The position numbers were made by a program, and so were the translations under genes. From positions 158,034 to 222,033 of the forward strand of contig JAVEQI010000001.1 in NCBI GenBank assembly GCA_034007745.1: 64,000 nucleotides of DNA, in the 5' to 3' direction. The stretch's first letter is position 1, and each line of letters begins with the position of its first letter. Source of the DNA: Desulforapulum sp034007745 (GTDB lineage Bacteria > Desulfobacterota > Desulfobacteria > Desulfobacterales > Desulfobacteraceae). Of this stretch, positions 33,665 through 42,044 are shown piece after piece. The notes under the pieces were generated by a model that had not been told where the DNA came from, did not search any database, and saw only the letters and a program-made list of their open reading frames with translations.

Positions 33665-34351
33665 CTATTTTTCCTTACCGTCAATATTTTTTTCCATTTT
33701 TTTCACCCTGGCAAGAAAAGCTTCCCTCCCGGGTATCTTCTTCAGAAAAGAGACAAAAGTTCCATCGCGAAGGCAATAGGAAAGTCTGGACAAGAGGGTT
33801 AAGTGGCCTTGAACCGTGGGACTTAAAATAAGAAACAACACAAATACGGGCTGATCGTCTATGGCCTCGTAGTCAACTGGCTGGTCAAGAAAAAAGGTCC
33901 CTACAACAGGACTTGAAATTCCCTGGTCCAGGGGATTTCTTGGGTGGGGAATGGCAACCCCCCTGCCCACACCTGTTGAGATCAGGGCCTCTCTTTCCAG
34001 AAGCTGGTTGTAAAGCGGCGCCTGGAATTCCAGAGGAAGATCCGGCACCAGGGCTACACAGTTCTTGAGCACCGAAGGCTTGTCCCCCCCCTGTACACCT
34101 TCAAATACCCCTCCCCGTTCCATGGCCGATGTCAGCACGCACCCCCCCTGCTGAATTTCATTTTTATCCGAACGGGGTGACATTCGATAAGAACGACGAT
34201 GGGATCTGGCCCAGCGTTTCAGTTCTGGCTCGTTAAAAACCCCCTCGTTGCCCTTTTTGGTCACGGGTATTCGACCCTGCCTGATCCAGCGGTCCAGGGT
34301 TTCAAGGTTCAAATCAAGCCGCCTTGCGATCTCTTCTATGGTCAACTTCAT
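33665..34351 (-). CDS. HTH plus PTS EIIA (PtsN-like) fusion
   Basis: This 228-aa protein is in two parts. Residues 1-50 are an excisionase/MerR-like helix-turn-helix (IEEIARRLDLNLETLDRWIRQ, with an R-P-V-K basic turn). Residues 85-225 are a PTS EIIA type 2 domain with the phosphorylatable histidine in GRGVAIPHPRNPL. The EIIA half resembles PtsN (nitrogen PTS), which regulates potassium and other transport without moving sugars. No EIIB or EIIC gene is nearby. Coupling to the CLC gene suggests a regulatory link; this is inference. The ribosome site is weak. Confidence 0.78.
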   Translation of the reverse strand: MKLTIEEIARRLDLNLETLDRWIRQGRIPVTKKGNEGVFNEPELKRWARSHRRSYRMSPRSDKNEIQQGGCVLTSAMERGGVFEGVQGGDKPSVLKNCVALVPDLPLEFQAPLYNQLLEREALISTGVGRGVAIPHPRNPLDQGISSPVVGTFFLDQPVDYEAIDDQPVFVLFLILSPTVQGHLTLLSRLSYCLRDGTFVSFLKKIPGREAFLARVKKMEKNIDGKEK

Positions 34352-34616
34352 AAATCGTTACCGATACTCCCCAGGAGACTGATTACGACGCCCTCCCATT
34401 AATAGGTTATCATTAGATCCACAAGCTGGAGATCCGGGCTTTGCCCCACGGCCATGTACAGGTTTCCAGACAAAGTATCACACACTGCCACCTACCACCC
34501 CGGTGGCTGGAAAATATTTCAACCAGGCCGTCTCAAGCCGAATGGGAGATATAAAGTAATTTAATAATTTCCAATTGTTCTTCCTATATTACCATCAGGC
34601 AAGGAGGTTATACCAG
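34352..34616. other. Intergenic spacer before the LysM gene region
   Basis: This region has no gene. It includes a short GC-rich dyad (CCACC..GGTGG near 34495-34506). Its right end is AT-rich and contains AAGGAGG at 34601-34607. No riboswitch consensus was recognised. Confidence 0.4.
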
Positions 34617-34847
34617 ATGACTAAATATTTCAAATCTTTTACTCAATGGTCAAGTTTTTTATCTTCTTCCACACCCCTCTTTCTTGACTTTCTGATGAAC
34701 AAGGGTTTAAATAAAAATAATATTGAGATTGAAATACTTCCATCAGTAGAGGAGACAGGGTATGCAAAAGCAAAACGCTTCCAGGCTAGTGGCCATTATT
34801 TTCATGGTCTGCCTGTTGCACACGGAATCGGGCCTCACAGAGGTTGA
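34617..34847 (+). CDS. Possible small ORF with strong Shine-Dalgarno site
   Basis: This is a 76-codon frame from ATG 34617. The perfect AAGGAGG lies nine bases upstream and is the best ribosome site in the region. The peptide opens MTKYFKSFTQWSSFLSSST, is otherwise charged and unrelated to any family I know, and overlaps the first 86 bases of the LysM gene in another frame. It could be a leader peptide that couples translation to the LysM gene, or non-functional. Confidence 0.3.
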   Translation: MTKYFKSFTQWSSFLSSSTPLFLDFLMNKGLNKNNIEIEILPSVEETGYAKAKRFQASGHYFHGLPVAHGIGPHRG

Positions 34848-35802
34848 ACAAGAGCCCCTGGAAGGATCTGGCTTCTTTTACATAATCCAGAGGGGAGACA
34901 CCCTCTGGGACCTGTCCCAACGATTCTACAACGATCAGTGGACCTGGCCGGGGTTGTGGGAGATGAACCAGGCAATAAAAAACCCCCACTGGATCTTCCC
35001 CGGGAAAAAAATCCGCATCTTTCTCACCCAGACCCTTGATTCCCCCCCAAAGCCCCCACCGGCAATGGCAGACAATCGCCCCCGGGGGAAAAAACCCCCA
35101 GGCCCAGCCCCCTTTTTTGCATACCCGAGCATGGACAGCCTTGGATTCATCAGGGAAAAGCCCATTGACGAACTTGGAAAAATCATCGGGTCCCAGAGCA
35201 ACAGCCTGATAATGGCCCAGGGCGAGACGATTTACATTACACCGACCAAAGAACACTCCCTTGTGCCCGGCAAAGAATACCGGATAATATCCACACAAGA
35301 AGTATCCACAAACTTCAACCGGGAAAAATTCAACGGGGTCAAACACATCATTCTCGGTATTATCAAGGTCGTTGAAGTTGAGGATAATTACGCAACAGCC
35401 CTGATCACACGATCCTTTGACCATGCTTCAGCAGGAGACCTGATAGCCCCTTTTGAACCATCCTCTGGCAAAATCCCAGTTAAGAAAAGCCTCGACACTC
35501 CAGGTGCGCACATCCTCTGCTCCCTGGCAAACGATTCTCTTTTAAGCGAACATAAAATCGCATTTATCAACAGGGGAAGCTACCATGGGATAAAGCCCGG
35601 CCAGACCTATACCCTGTTTGAACAACGGGAGGGGATAAACAGCCCCTACCTGATGATCGGCAACACCCCCGGCGCCATCAAAATAAAAGACCGCGCCATG
35701 GGCACGATCATTGTGCTCCATACGGAAGCAACAGCGTCAACCATACTTGTCCTCTCCTGCTCAAATGAGTTCAGCCCGGGCGTGGCAGTAGACAGTAGAT
35801 AG
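34762..35802 (+). CDS. LysM-domain exported protein
   Basis: This 346-aa protein has a short N-terminal hydrophobic segment (residues 8-22, LVAIIFMVCLLH) that could be a signal peptide. A LysM domain follows (about 39-88: FYIIQRGDTLWDLSQRFY to KIRIF). Next comes a proline-rich stretch (95-125) and a roughly 220-residue C-terminal domain without a known fold. LysM binds peptidoglycan or chitin. The start has a GAGGAG site. The last four codons and the stop are part of a heptad array (35788-35822). The GspE ATPase converges from the other side. Confidence 0.75.
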   Translation: MQKQNASRLVAIIFMVCLLHTESGLTEVEQEPLEGSGFFYIIQRGDTLWDLSQRFYNDQWTWPGLWEMNQAIKNPHWIFPGKKIRIFLTQTLDSPPKPPPAMADNRPRGKKPPGPAPFFAYPSMDSLGFIREKPIDELGKIIGSQSNSLIMAQGETIYITPTKEHSLVPGKEYRIISTQEVSTNFNREKFNGVKHIILGIIKVVEVEDNYATALITRSFDHASAGDLIAPFEPSSGKIPVKKSLDTPGAHILCSLANDSLLSEHKIAFINRGSYHGIKPGQTYTLFEQREGINSPYLMIGNTPGAIKIKDRAMGTIIVLHTEATASTILVLSCSNEFSPGVAVDSR

Positions 35803-35822
35803 TTCGTAGTTGGTAGTTTAGG
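35788..35822 (+). repeat. Period-7 array overlapping the end of the LysM gene
   Basis: There are five tandem heptamers: GTAGACA, GTAGATA, GTTCGTA, GTTGGTA and GTTTAGG. The first two supply the LysM gene's last codons (VDSR) and stop. Confidence 0.7.
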
Positions 35823-35853
35823 GGCTCCCTTTGAGGAGGCGTGCCCCAGGTCC

Positions 35854-37674
35854 TCAATCCTGGCTGGAGGTGACCCTTAAAACCTCCCCAAAGGTGGTTC
35901 TGCCAGAAAGCATGGCTCTTACGGCATTCTCCTGCAGGGTGACAAGCCCCTCCATTCTCGCCCGTTTTCGCAAGGACGGGACACTGGCATCCCGGGCCGT
36001 CATCTTTTTTAATGACTCTGTATAGGGAAGCACCTCAAACACAGCCTGTCGCCCTCTGTACCCCGTATTACGGCACTTCACACACCCCTTGCCATACTTC
36101 AGGGCAACATCTCCCTCAACATCCAGGGGAAGACCCATATCTCTCAATTCGGCCGCATCCATGGTTATGTCGCTTATGCAGTGGGGACAGATGCTTCTCA
36201 AGAGCCTCTGAGCCACTACGCCCACGAGGGACGAATGAATCAGGAAGGGGGGAATGCCAAGATCAAGGAGCCTTGTAACCGAGGTAACAGCATCGTTTGT
36301 ATGCAGGGTGGAGAGCACGAGATGGCCGGTGAGGGCAGCCTGAACAGCACTCTGGGCCGTCTCAAGATCACGGATCTCCCCCACCATGATGATGTCCGGG
36401 TCCTGGCGGAGAATGTTTCTCAGGATCGAGTCAAAGGTTACGCCAATGGAGGGCTGGACAGAGATCTGGTTGAAATCCTCATGGATCATCTCAATGGGTT
36501 CTTCTATGGTGACGATGTTGACCCCTGGGTTTGAAAGCATCCTCAGGGTGGAATAGAGGGTGGTGGACTTTCCGCTGCCGGTGGGGCCTGTTACCAGCAC
36601 TATGCCGTGGGGCCGGGTGACAATCGCCTTGAACCGTTCAAGATCCCGGTCGACAAATCCCAGCATGGAAAGATCCTGGAGCAAAACGTCGGGATCCATT
36701 ATCCTCATGACCACCTTTTCACCGAATGCCACGGGAATAGTCGAAACCCGGATCTCAACCTCCCTGCCCCCCTTTTCTGTTTTAATTCTGCCGTCCTGGG
36801 GTCGTCGTTTTTCGGCCATATTAAGCCTCGACAGGGTCTTTATCCTGGAGATCACGGCATTGTGAACCTTTTTGGGCAGTTTGAAAGCAGTGTGGAGGAT
36901 GCCGTCAATGCGCATCCTCACAAGGCTTGTCTCCCTTTTGGGCTCTATGTGGATATCGCTAGCCCGCTGATCAAAGGCATAGGAAAAAAGATGATTGACC
37001 GCATTCACGATGTGCTGGTCGGTTGAGGGGAGCTCATCCATGGATTTAAGCCGCACATACTGCTCAAGATTTCCAAGATCCACCCCTTTTCCTGCAAACT
37101 GGTGTTCGGCCGCACTGATTGAATGTCGGAACCCGAAAAACTCGTCGATCAAACGGATGATGTCCGATTTTGAACTAATAACCGGTTGAACTTTAAAGTT
37201 TGAGACCCGCTCCACATCGTCGATGGCATCAAAATTGAAAAAATCCGAAGTGGCCACCAGAAGCCTGCCCTCATCCATTCCAAGGGGCAGAACAAGATGC
37301 TTCATGGCAAACGATCGGGGGATGGTCCGGGTCACAAGGTTGAGGTCAAGACTTAACGGGTCTATCTTCTTATAAACCATGCCAAACCCCCTGGCAACGG
37401 CCTCATAAAGGGTATCCTCGTCAAGCTTCTTTGAAGAATCATCCCTGCGGGTTATCTTGAACGCCACCAGAATATCCATAAAACCAATCGGTGCTTCGAT
37501 CACCGCCCCTGCCGGGTCTTTTTTTCTTTTTTCAACCCTTTTTGCCTCAAGGGCTGCGGCAGCCTCAGCCTCCCTGGCAAGGATACCCCTTGCCTGTTCC
37601 CTGGATATTAGTCCCTGATCAACGAGTATTTTACAAATATTTCGGGATCTATCCTGATCGTCCTGATCCATCAT
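35854..37674 (-). CDS. GspE/PilB-family type II secretion or pilus ATPase
   Basis: This 606-aa ATPase has an N-terminal MshEN/T2SSE domain (to about 200) and then a RecA-like motor: Walker A GPTGSGKSTTLYS near 366, the Asp box VTIEEPIE, Walker B VGEIRDLETA near 430, and the His box HLVLSTLHTND. A zinc-type CPHC/CVKC pair lies near 500. No pseudopilin, platform protein or secretin gene is adjacent, so which machine it drives is unknown. The start is chosen at 37674, with weak ribosome-site support. The convergent LysM gene ends about 50 nt away across a repeat array. Confidence 0.85.
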   Translation of the reverse strand: MMDQDDQDRSRNICKILVDQGLISREQARGILAREAEAAAALEAKRVEKRKKDPAGAVIEAPIGFMDILVAFKITRRDDSSKKLDEDTLYEAVARGFGMVYKKIDPLSLDLNLVTRTIPRSFAMKHLVLPLGMDEGRLLVATSDFFNFDAIDDVERVSNFKVQPVISSKSDIIRLIDEFFGFRHSISAAEHQFAGKGVDLGNLEQYVRLKSMDELPSTDQHIVNAVNHLFSYAFDQRASDIHIEPKRETSLVRMRIDGILHTAFKLPKKVHNAVISRIKTLSRLNMAEKRRPQDGRIKTEKGGREVEIRVSTIPVAFGEKVVMRIMDPDVLLQDLSMLGFVDRDLERFKAIVTRPHGIVLVTGPTGSGKSTTLYSTLRMLSNPGVNIVTIEEPIEMIHEDFNQISVQPSIGVTFDSILRNILRQDPDIIMVGEIRDLETAQSAVQAALTGHLVLSTLHTNDAVTSVTRLLDLGIPPFLIHSSLVGVVAQRLLRSICPHCISDITMDAAELRDMGLPLDVEGDVALKYGKGCVKCRNTGYRGRQAVFEVLPYTESLKKMTARDASVPSLRKRARMEGLVTLQENAVRAMLSGRTTFGEVLRVTSSQD

Positions 37675-37715
37675 GGGCGGTTCAACCTTAAGGGGTTTGA
37701 GAACAAAGCCCCATT

Positions 37716-38750
37716 TTATAGTCCTGTTTTAAGCTGCTCCCAGTAACGTTCATAGATCAGAATGGCATCGCCCACATCCGTCTGAAACTCACCCTTTTCC
37801 ACAATTGAAGGGTCAGGAAAAATCATGGGATTGTCTTTCAGCTCCTGGTCCATCAGAGCCATTGCCGCGCTGTTTGCCGGTGCATACCCCACATACTCAC
37901 AGATGAGTTTTGCCATTTCAGGCTTCAGGATAAAGTCAATAAACCTGTGGGCAGCGTCCACGTTCTTGGCATTTTTCGGGATGCACATGGAATCAACCCA
38001 GAAAATAGCCCCCTCACGGGGATAGGTGTACTGGATGGCGGGGAACTCCTGGGATGCCATGTATGCCTCACCGTTCCAGATCATTCCTGCATAAACCTCA
38101 AGGTTCATAAGGGGCTGTTTTGGAGAATCACCGGAAAAAACCCTGATGTTGGGCATCAAGGTTTTTATTGATTCAAAGGCCGTCTTGATGTGGTCGGGAT
38201 CAGTATCATTGACCGAAAAACCATTGACAATAAGTCCGATGCCCAGGACTTCCCTTAAATCATCGTTCATGACCAGGCGATTTTCAAACTCCGGCCGCCA
38301 CAGATCCTTCCACGAGACGACGTTCTCCCTCTTAACGTGGTCCTGATTATAGGCAATGGCCGTGGATCCCCACACATAGGGAATGCTGTAGAGATTTCCC
38401 GGATCATAGGGCTTATCCAGAAGAAGGGGATCAAGATTATTAAAGCGGGTGAGCTTTGAGCGGTCAACAGGGGCAAGCAGCCCCTCTTTTCTCATTTTAT
38501 GCACAAAATAGGTGGAGGGGAAAATCAGATCATACCCCTTGCCCTTCAGGAGCTTGACCTTGGCATACATGGATTCGTTGCTCTCATAGGTTGAGTACAC
38601 CACCTTGATGCCGGTCTCTTTTTCAAAGGCTGCGATCACCTCATCGGGCATATATTCGGTCCAGTTGTACACGTATACGCTGGACTTTGCCCCAAATGCA
38701 ATTGCAGGCAAGAAAACGATCAACGCTATTATCATCCATCTCTTCATCAT
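37716..38750 (-). CDS. potD: Spermidine/putrescine ABC transporter substrate-binding protein
   Basis: This 344-aa periplasmic protein has a typical signal peptide (residues 1-20, MMKRWMIIALIVFLPAIAFG). The mature part has YNWTEYMPDEVIAAFEKETG and SNESMYAKVKLLKGKGYDLIFPS, the PotD/PotF signature, and PYVWGSTAIAYN. It captures polyamines for PotABC. AGGAGG precedes its ATG. It is separated from potC by 178 nt that contain heptad repeats, so it may be transcribed separately from potABC. Confidence 0.9.
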   Translation of the reverse strand: MMKRWMIIALIVFLPAIAFGAKSSVYVYNWTEYMPDEVIAAFEKETGIKVVYSTYESNESMYAKVKLLKGKGYDLIFPSTYFVHKMRKEGLLAPVDRSKLTRFNNLDPLLLDKPYDPGNLYSIPYVWGSTAIAYNQDHVKRENVVSWKDLWRPEFENRLVMNDDLREVLGIGLIVNGFSVNDTDPDHIKTAFESIKTLMPNIRVFSGDSPKQPLMNLEVYAGMIWNGEAYMASQEFPAIQYTYPREGAIFWVDSMCIPKNAKNVDAAHRFIDFILKPEMAKLICEYVGYAPANSAAMALMDQELKDNPMIFPDPSIVEKGEFQTDVGDAILIYERYWEQLKTGL

Positions 38751-38764
38751 ATTTTTCCTCCTGT

Positions 38765-38799
38765 TAGCTGTCAGTTTTTAGCTGTTAGCTAATCAGCTA
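38765..38799 (-). repeat. Period-7 array between potC and potD (five units)
   Basis: Heptamers TAGCTGT, CAGTTTT, TAGCTGT, TAGCTAA and TCAGCTA are consecutive. They lie 15 nt upstream of the potD start codon. Confidence 0.7.
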
Positions 38800-38888
38800 T
38801 TCTAATTTTAATTTTACATTAGAAACAACAGTCGGTATCCCCACTCTGATATCCATAATTAGAATTACTGTTAACTAATAACTTTTTC

Positions 38889-38944
38889 ACTACCCACTGC
38901 CCACTGCCCACTGCCCACTACCTACTATCTACTGCCTACTCTCC
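38889..38944 (-). repeat. Period-7 array overlapping the potC end (eight units)
   Basis: There are eight consecutive heptamers: ACTACCC, ACTGCCC three times, ACTACCT, ACTATCT, ACTGCCT and ACTCTCC. This is the most regular array in the window. The last two units encode the potC carboxyl end (KESRQ and stop). Confidence 0.85.
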
Positions 38945-39702
38945 TTAGTTACCAAAAAATGGGCCAAAGCCACGGCAGCAAGGGTAATCAAAAAAAGAAT
39001 GGCGCAAAGGGCGTTAACCTCAGGCTTTACCCCCAAGCGTACCATGGAGTAGATCTTGAGGGGAAGAATTTCAAATTCAGGCCCTGTCACAAAGAAACTG
39101 ATGATAACATCATCCAGGGAAAGGGTAAAGCTCAACAGCCAGCCGGCCAGGACCGCCGGCAGGATCATGGGCAGTATGATCCTGAAAAAAGTCGCAAATT
39201 CTCCGGCACCAAGATCCCGGGCCGCATCAACAACAGCGGGATCAAACCCGCTGATGCGTGCATGAACCGTCACGATGACAAAGGGCAGACAAAAGGTGAC
39301 ATGGGCCAGAAGCAGGGTCAGAAAACCTGTCTCAACACCCATGAGCACAAAGAGCATGAGAAGGGATATTCCCATGACAATGTCAGGACTCATCATCACC
39401 GAATGGACCAACCCGAAAAAAACCTTGCGGCCGGCAAAACGGTAGCGATTCACGGCAAAGGCTCCAAGCGTACCTATGACGGTGGCAATGATGCTTGAAA
39501 CCACCGCCACTGTCATGGAGTTAAAAAATGCGTCCAGAAGCTGACGATTTTCAAAGAGCCGCACATACCAGTCAAGGGTGAACCCCTTCCACACGGTCGT
39601 GAATCTTGCACTGTTGAACGAGTAGACAATAAGGGTCAAAAGGGGAATATAAAAAAAGGCATAAACTGCCGTAAGCCATGAGACTCCTATGAAACGCCTC
39701 AT
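38929..39702 (-). CDS. potC: Polyamine ABC transporter permease
   Basis: This 257-aa inner-membrane permease has about six helices and the cytoplasmic EAA loop (VVDAARDLGAGEFATFFRIILP, residues 145-166) that docks the ATPase. The N-terminal order SWLTAVYAFFYIPLLTLIVYSFN is typical of PotC. Its ATG overlaps the potB stop (ATGA). The carboxyl terminus is encoded by heptad repeats, so the tail may differ from other PotC proteins. Confidence 0.88.
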   Translation of the reverse strand: MRRFIGVSWLTAVYAFFYIPLLTLIVYSFNSARFTTVWKGFTLDWYVRLFENRQLLDAFFNSMTVAVVSSIIATVIGTLGAFAVNRYRFAGRKVFFGLVHSVMMSPDIVMGISLLMLFVLMGVETGFLTLLLAHVTFCLPFVIVTVHARISGFDPAVVDAARDLGAGEFATFFRIILPMILPAVLAGWLLSFTLSLDDVIISFFVTGPEFEILPLKIYSMVRLGVKPEVNALCAILFLITLAAVALAHFLVTKESRQ

Positions 39703-40553
39703 GGAATCACCGAGCTGTTAAGGCGTTTCATGACGGCCATATAGATGCCGATCATGATGAACATGATAACGATCAAAAACACGCTTGCCGCAGACCCGAA
39801 CGGCCAGTTGCCCGCAGTCAGGAACTGGTTTTTGATGAAATTGCCGACAAGCATGGATTTGGCGCCGCCCAGAAGGTCCGGGATGTAAAAAAGCCCCATG
39901 GATGGAAGAAACACCATGATGCAGCCGGCCATCAGCCCGGGAAGGGAAAGGGGCAGAACCACTCCCGTGAAGGTTTGGAAATTACTGGCGCCAAGATCAT
40001 GGGCCGCCTCGATGAGCCCGTAATCAAGCTTTTCAAGGACCGCATAAAGGGGCAGGATCATGAACGGTAAAAGAGAATAGACAAGACCCACATAGACGGC
40101 AATATCCGTGTAGAGAATCGACACCGGCCCCTTGACCAGGCCAAGGGCGATCAAGGTTGAATTTATAACTCCGTTGGCCTTCATGAGTATCACAAGGGCA
40201 TAGGTCCGGATCAGGGAGCTGGTCCAAAAGGGAACGATCACCATCATGAGTAAAAGCGAACGCCTGTGTGTGCGTACCCGGGAAAGGAACCAGGCAAACG
40301 GATAACCGATGACAAGTGTAAGAACCGTTGTAACCGTCGAATATTCAAGGGAATTGATAAAGACCTTTACGATTATGGGATCAAACAGGTCCCGGTAGTT
40401 GGCAAGGGTTGGAACCCACCGGAAAAAAGATACCGCATCCCTCTCCACAAGACTTATGACAACCACCATGAGGTTGGGAACAAGTACGAAAATAAAGATC
40501 CAGAGCATGTTGACGCTGATGGCCGTACGCTTAAAAAGCTTGGTCTCATTCAT
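39699..40553 (-). CDS. potB: Polyamine ABC transporter permease
   Basis: This 284-aa permease has six predicted membrane helices and the EAA loop GLIEAAHDLGASNFQTFTGVVLPLSLPG (about residues 175-202). It pairs with PotC to form the channel. It overlaps potA by 8 nt and potC by 4 nt, which marks one translationally coupled operon. Confidence 0.88.
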   Translation of the reverse strand: MNETKLFKRTAISVNMLWIFIFVLVPNLMVVVISLVERDAVSFFRWVPTLANYRDLFDPIIVKVFINSLEYSTVTTVLTLVIGYPFAWFLSRVRTHRRSLLLMMVIVPFWTSSLIRTYALVILMKANGVINSTLIALGLVKGPVSILYTDIAVYVGLVYSLLPFMILPLYAVLEKLDYGLIEAAHDLGASNFQTFTGVVLPLSLPGLMAGCIMVFLPSMGLFYIPDLLGGAKSMLVGNFIKNQFLTAGNWPFGSAASVFLIVIMFIMIGIYMAVMKRLNSSVIP

Positions 40554-41676
40554 GGGGAAGAATCACCTCCCAGCCGTCTATCCACGAAACGCAGACCCTT
40601 TCTCCCACATCATAAAAAATGGTTTCAGACTCTTCGTTAAAGAACTCCAGAATAAACACCTTTTTACCGTCATCAAGGGTAATGATCAAATCCACGGTTG
40701 TTCCCTTATAGATCATCTCCTCTACCCGGCCGGGAAAAGAGCCGTTAGGGCAGATCTGTTCACCCCTTTCGACAATCATGTCTTCGGGTCTGAGCAAAAC
40801 CATGATCTCATCACCCTTTGCTTGATTTTTGCGGTTTTTGACCGTCTTCACAATCCCCTGGACCTGAATCTCCATGGTATCATTTCGAGTACTATCTTGA
40901 ATATCTTCCCCGGTATTTACCCGGGTATTGTGTCCGACCTCGACCACCCGGGCCTCAAACAGGTTGCTCTCACCCACAAATTCGGCAACGAATCGATTTT
41001 TCGGCTCCTCATAGATCTCCTTGGGCGGACCCTGCTGCTCAATCTTCCCGTTATTCATCACCACCACTCGGTCGGAAAGGATCAGGGCCTCTTCCTGGTC
41101 GTGGGTGACAAAGACAAAGGTGATGCCAAGCTTTCTGTGGAGCTGCCTCAATTCCAGGCGCATCTCCTTTCTAAGCTTGTAATCAAGAGCGCTCAACGGC
41201 TCGTCCAGGAGCAGAATCAAGGGTTCGTTCACAATGGCCCTGGCAATGGCCACCCGCTGCTGCTGGCCCCCGGAAAGGTTCTGAATCCTTCGTTTTTCCA
41301 GCCCTGCGAGCTTTACAAGGGCCAGGGTTTCCGTAACCCGGGTTTTAATCTCCCCCGAAGGTACCTTTTTTAATTTAAGCCCAAAGGCGATGTTGTCAAA
41401 CACCGTCATATGGGGGAAAAGTGCATAGCTCTGGAACACGGTGTTCACGTCCCGGTCCCAGGCAGGCACACGGGTGTGGTCCTGACCGTCAATATAAACC
41501 TCACCCTGGTCACAGGTTTCAAGACCGGCTATGAGCCTCAGAACAGTTGTCTTTCCACAGCCGGAAGGACCTAGAAGTGTAAGGAACTCCCCCTTGACAA
41601 CATCAAGACTAAGATTGCTGAGCACGACATGGTCATCATAGCTTTTGGAAACATTTTTTAAGGACACAACTGACAT
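40546..41676 (-). CDS. potA: Polyamine ABC transporter ATP-binding protein
   Basis: This 376-aa ABC ATPase has Walker A GPSGCGKTT (near residue 38), Q-loop AVFQSYALFPHMTV, signature NLSGGQQQRVAIARA, Walker B ILLLDEPLSALD and switch HDQEEALIL. A C-terminal TOBE-type regulatory domain (residues 245-376) is present. The frame can be extended to 41772, but ATG 41676 has a GGGAGG site and begins with the family start SVVSLKNVSKSYDD. It is the first gene of potABC. The region upstream is filled with repeats. Confidence 0.92.
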   Translation of the reverse strand: MSVVSLKNVSKSYDDHVVLSNLSLDVVKGEFLTLLGPSGCGKTTVLRLIAGLETCDQGEVYIDGQDHTRVPAWDRDVNTVFQSYALFPHMTVFDNIAFGLKLKKVPSGEIKTRVTETLALVKLAGLEKRRIQNLSGGQQQRVAIARAIVNEPLILLLDEPLSALDYKLRKEMRLELRQLHRKLGITFVFVTHDQEEALILSDRVVVMNNGKIEQQGPPKEIYEEPKNRFVAEFVGESNLFEARVVEVGHNTRVNTGEDIQDSTRNDTMEIQVQGIVKTVKNRKNQAKGDEIMVLLRPEDMIVERGEQICPNGSFPGRVEEMIYKGTTVDLIITLDDGKKVFILEFFNEESETIFYDVGERVCVSWIDGWEVILPHE

Positions 41677-41746
41677 GGAATGGATACCTCCCGTAAAAAA
41701 ACTGAACGAGGGGGAATAAACAAAATAACATGGAATGTCAACACTA

Positions 41747-41882
41747 TTCAAGAAACTTGAAACAAGAGACAAGAAACAAAGTTCAGTCCTAATTCAAGTT
41801 TCATGCTTTGTTGTGTCCGCAGGACATGGGGGTTATATGAAACTCCCTACAAGAAACTTGAAACTTGAAACAAGAAAGGAGC
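41747..41882. repeat. Two period-7 arrays flanking a hairpin element
   Basis: The first array (41747-41788) has units such as AACTTGA, AACAAGA and GACAAGA. The second (41841-41882) has TACAAGA, two AACTTGA and AACAAGA. Between them, 41794-41836 is a minus-strand copy of the hairpin element with TGTCC-GCA-GGACA. Bases 41836-41864 repeat, inverted, in front of tRNA-Ser. Confidence 0.7.
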
Positions 41883-41899
41883 CTCGACTTTAGAGCTCT

Positions 41900-42002
41900 C
41901 TTTGGTTTTCCTGACCGGAACATTCAAAACCAAAGGGTCGAAATGTTTAAGAAGTGTCAAAATGACCCCCGACGTTTTGCGTTCCGGTCAGGATAACCAA
42001 AG
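41900..42002. repeat. 22-bp imperfect inverted repeat enclosing about 60 bases
   Basis: CTTTGGTTTTCCTGACCGG plus AAC at 41900-41921 is matched by its reverse complement at 41981-42002 with one mismatch. The interior carries no open frame. It looks like a small non-coding inverted-repeat (MITE-like) element or a long hairpin. Confidence 0.6.
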
Positions 42003-42010
42003 GGGGCGGA

Positions 42011-42044
42011 ATGAAACTAATGTCCCTTAGGGCGTGTGGGTTAT
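42011..42044 (-). repeat. Dispersed 3'-end hairpin element, copy 3
   Basis: The minus strand reads ATAACCCACACGCCCTAA, then GGGACATTAG and TTTCAT. It begins seven bases after the maeA stop codon and runs in the same sense, as other copies do relative to their upstream genes. Confidence 0.5.

Noticed and set aside
38889..38944. CRISPR array
   Set aside because: The period is 7 nt with no spacers of 30-40 nt and no cas genes; these are tandem heptads.
40399..41373. 324-codon plus-strand frame opposite potA
   Set aside because: It is antisense to a well-conserved ABC ATPase, has no family resemblance and no ribosome site; it is a shadow of potA codon bias.
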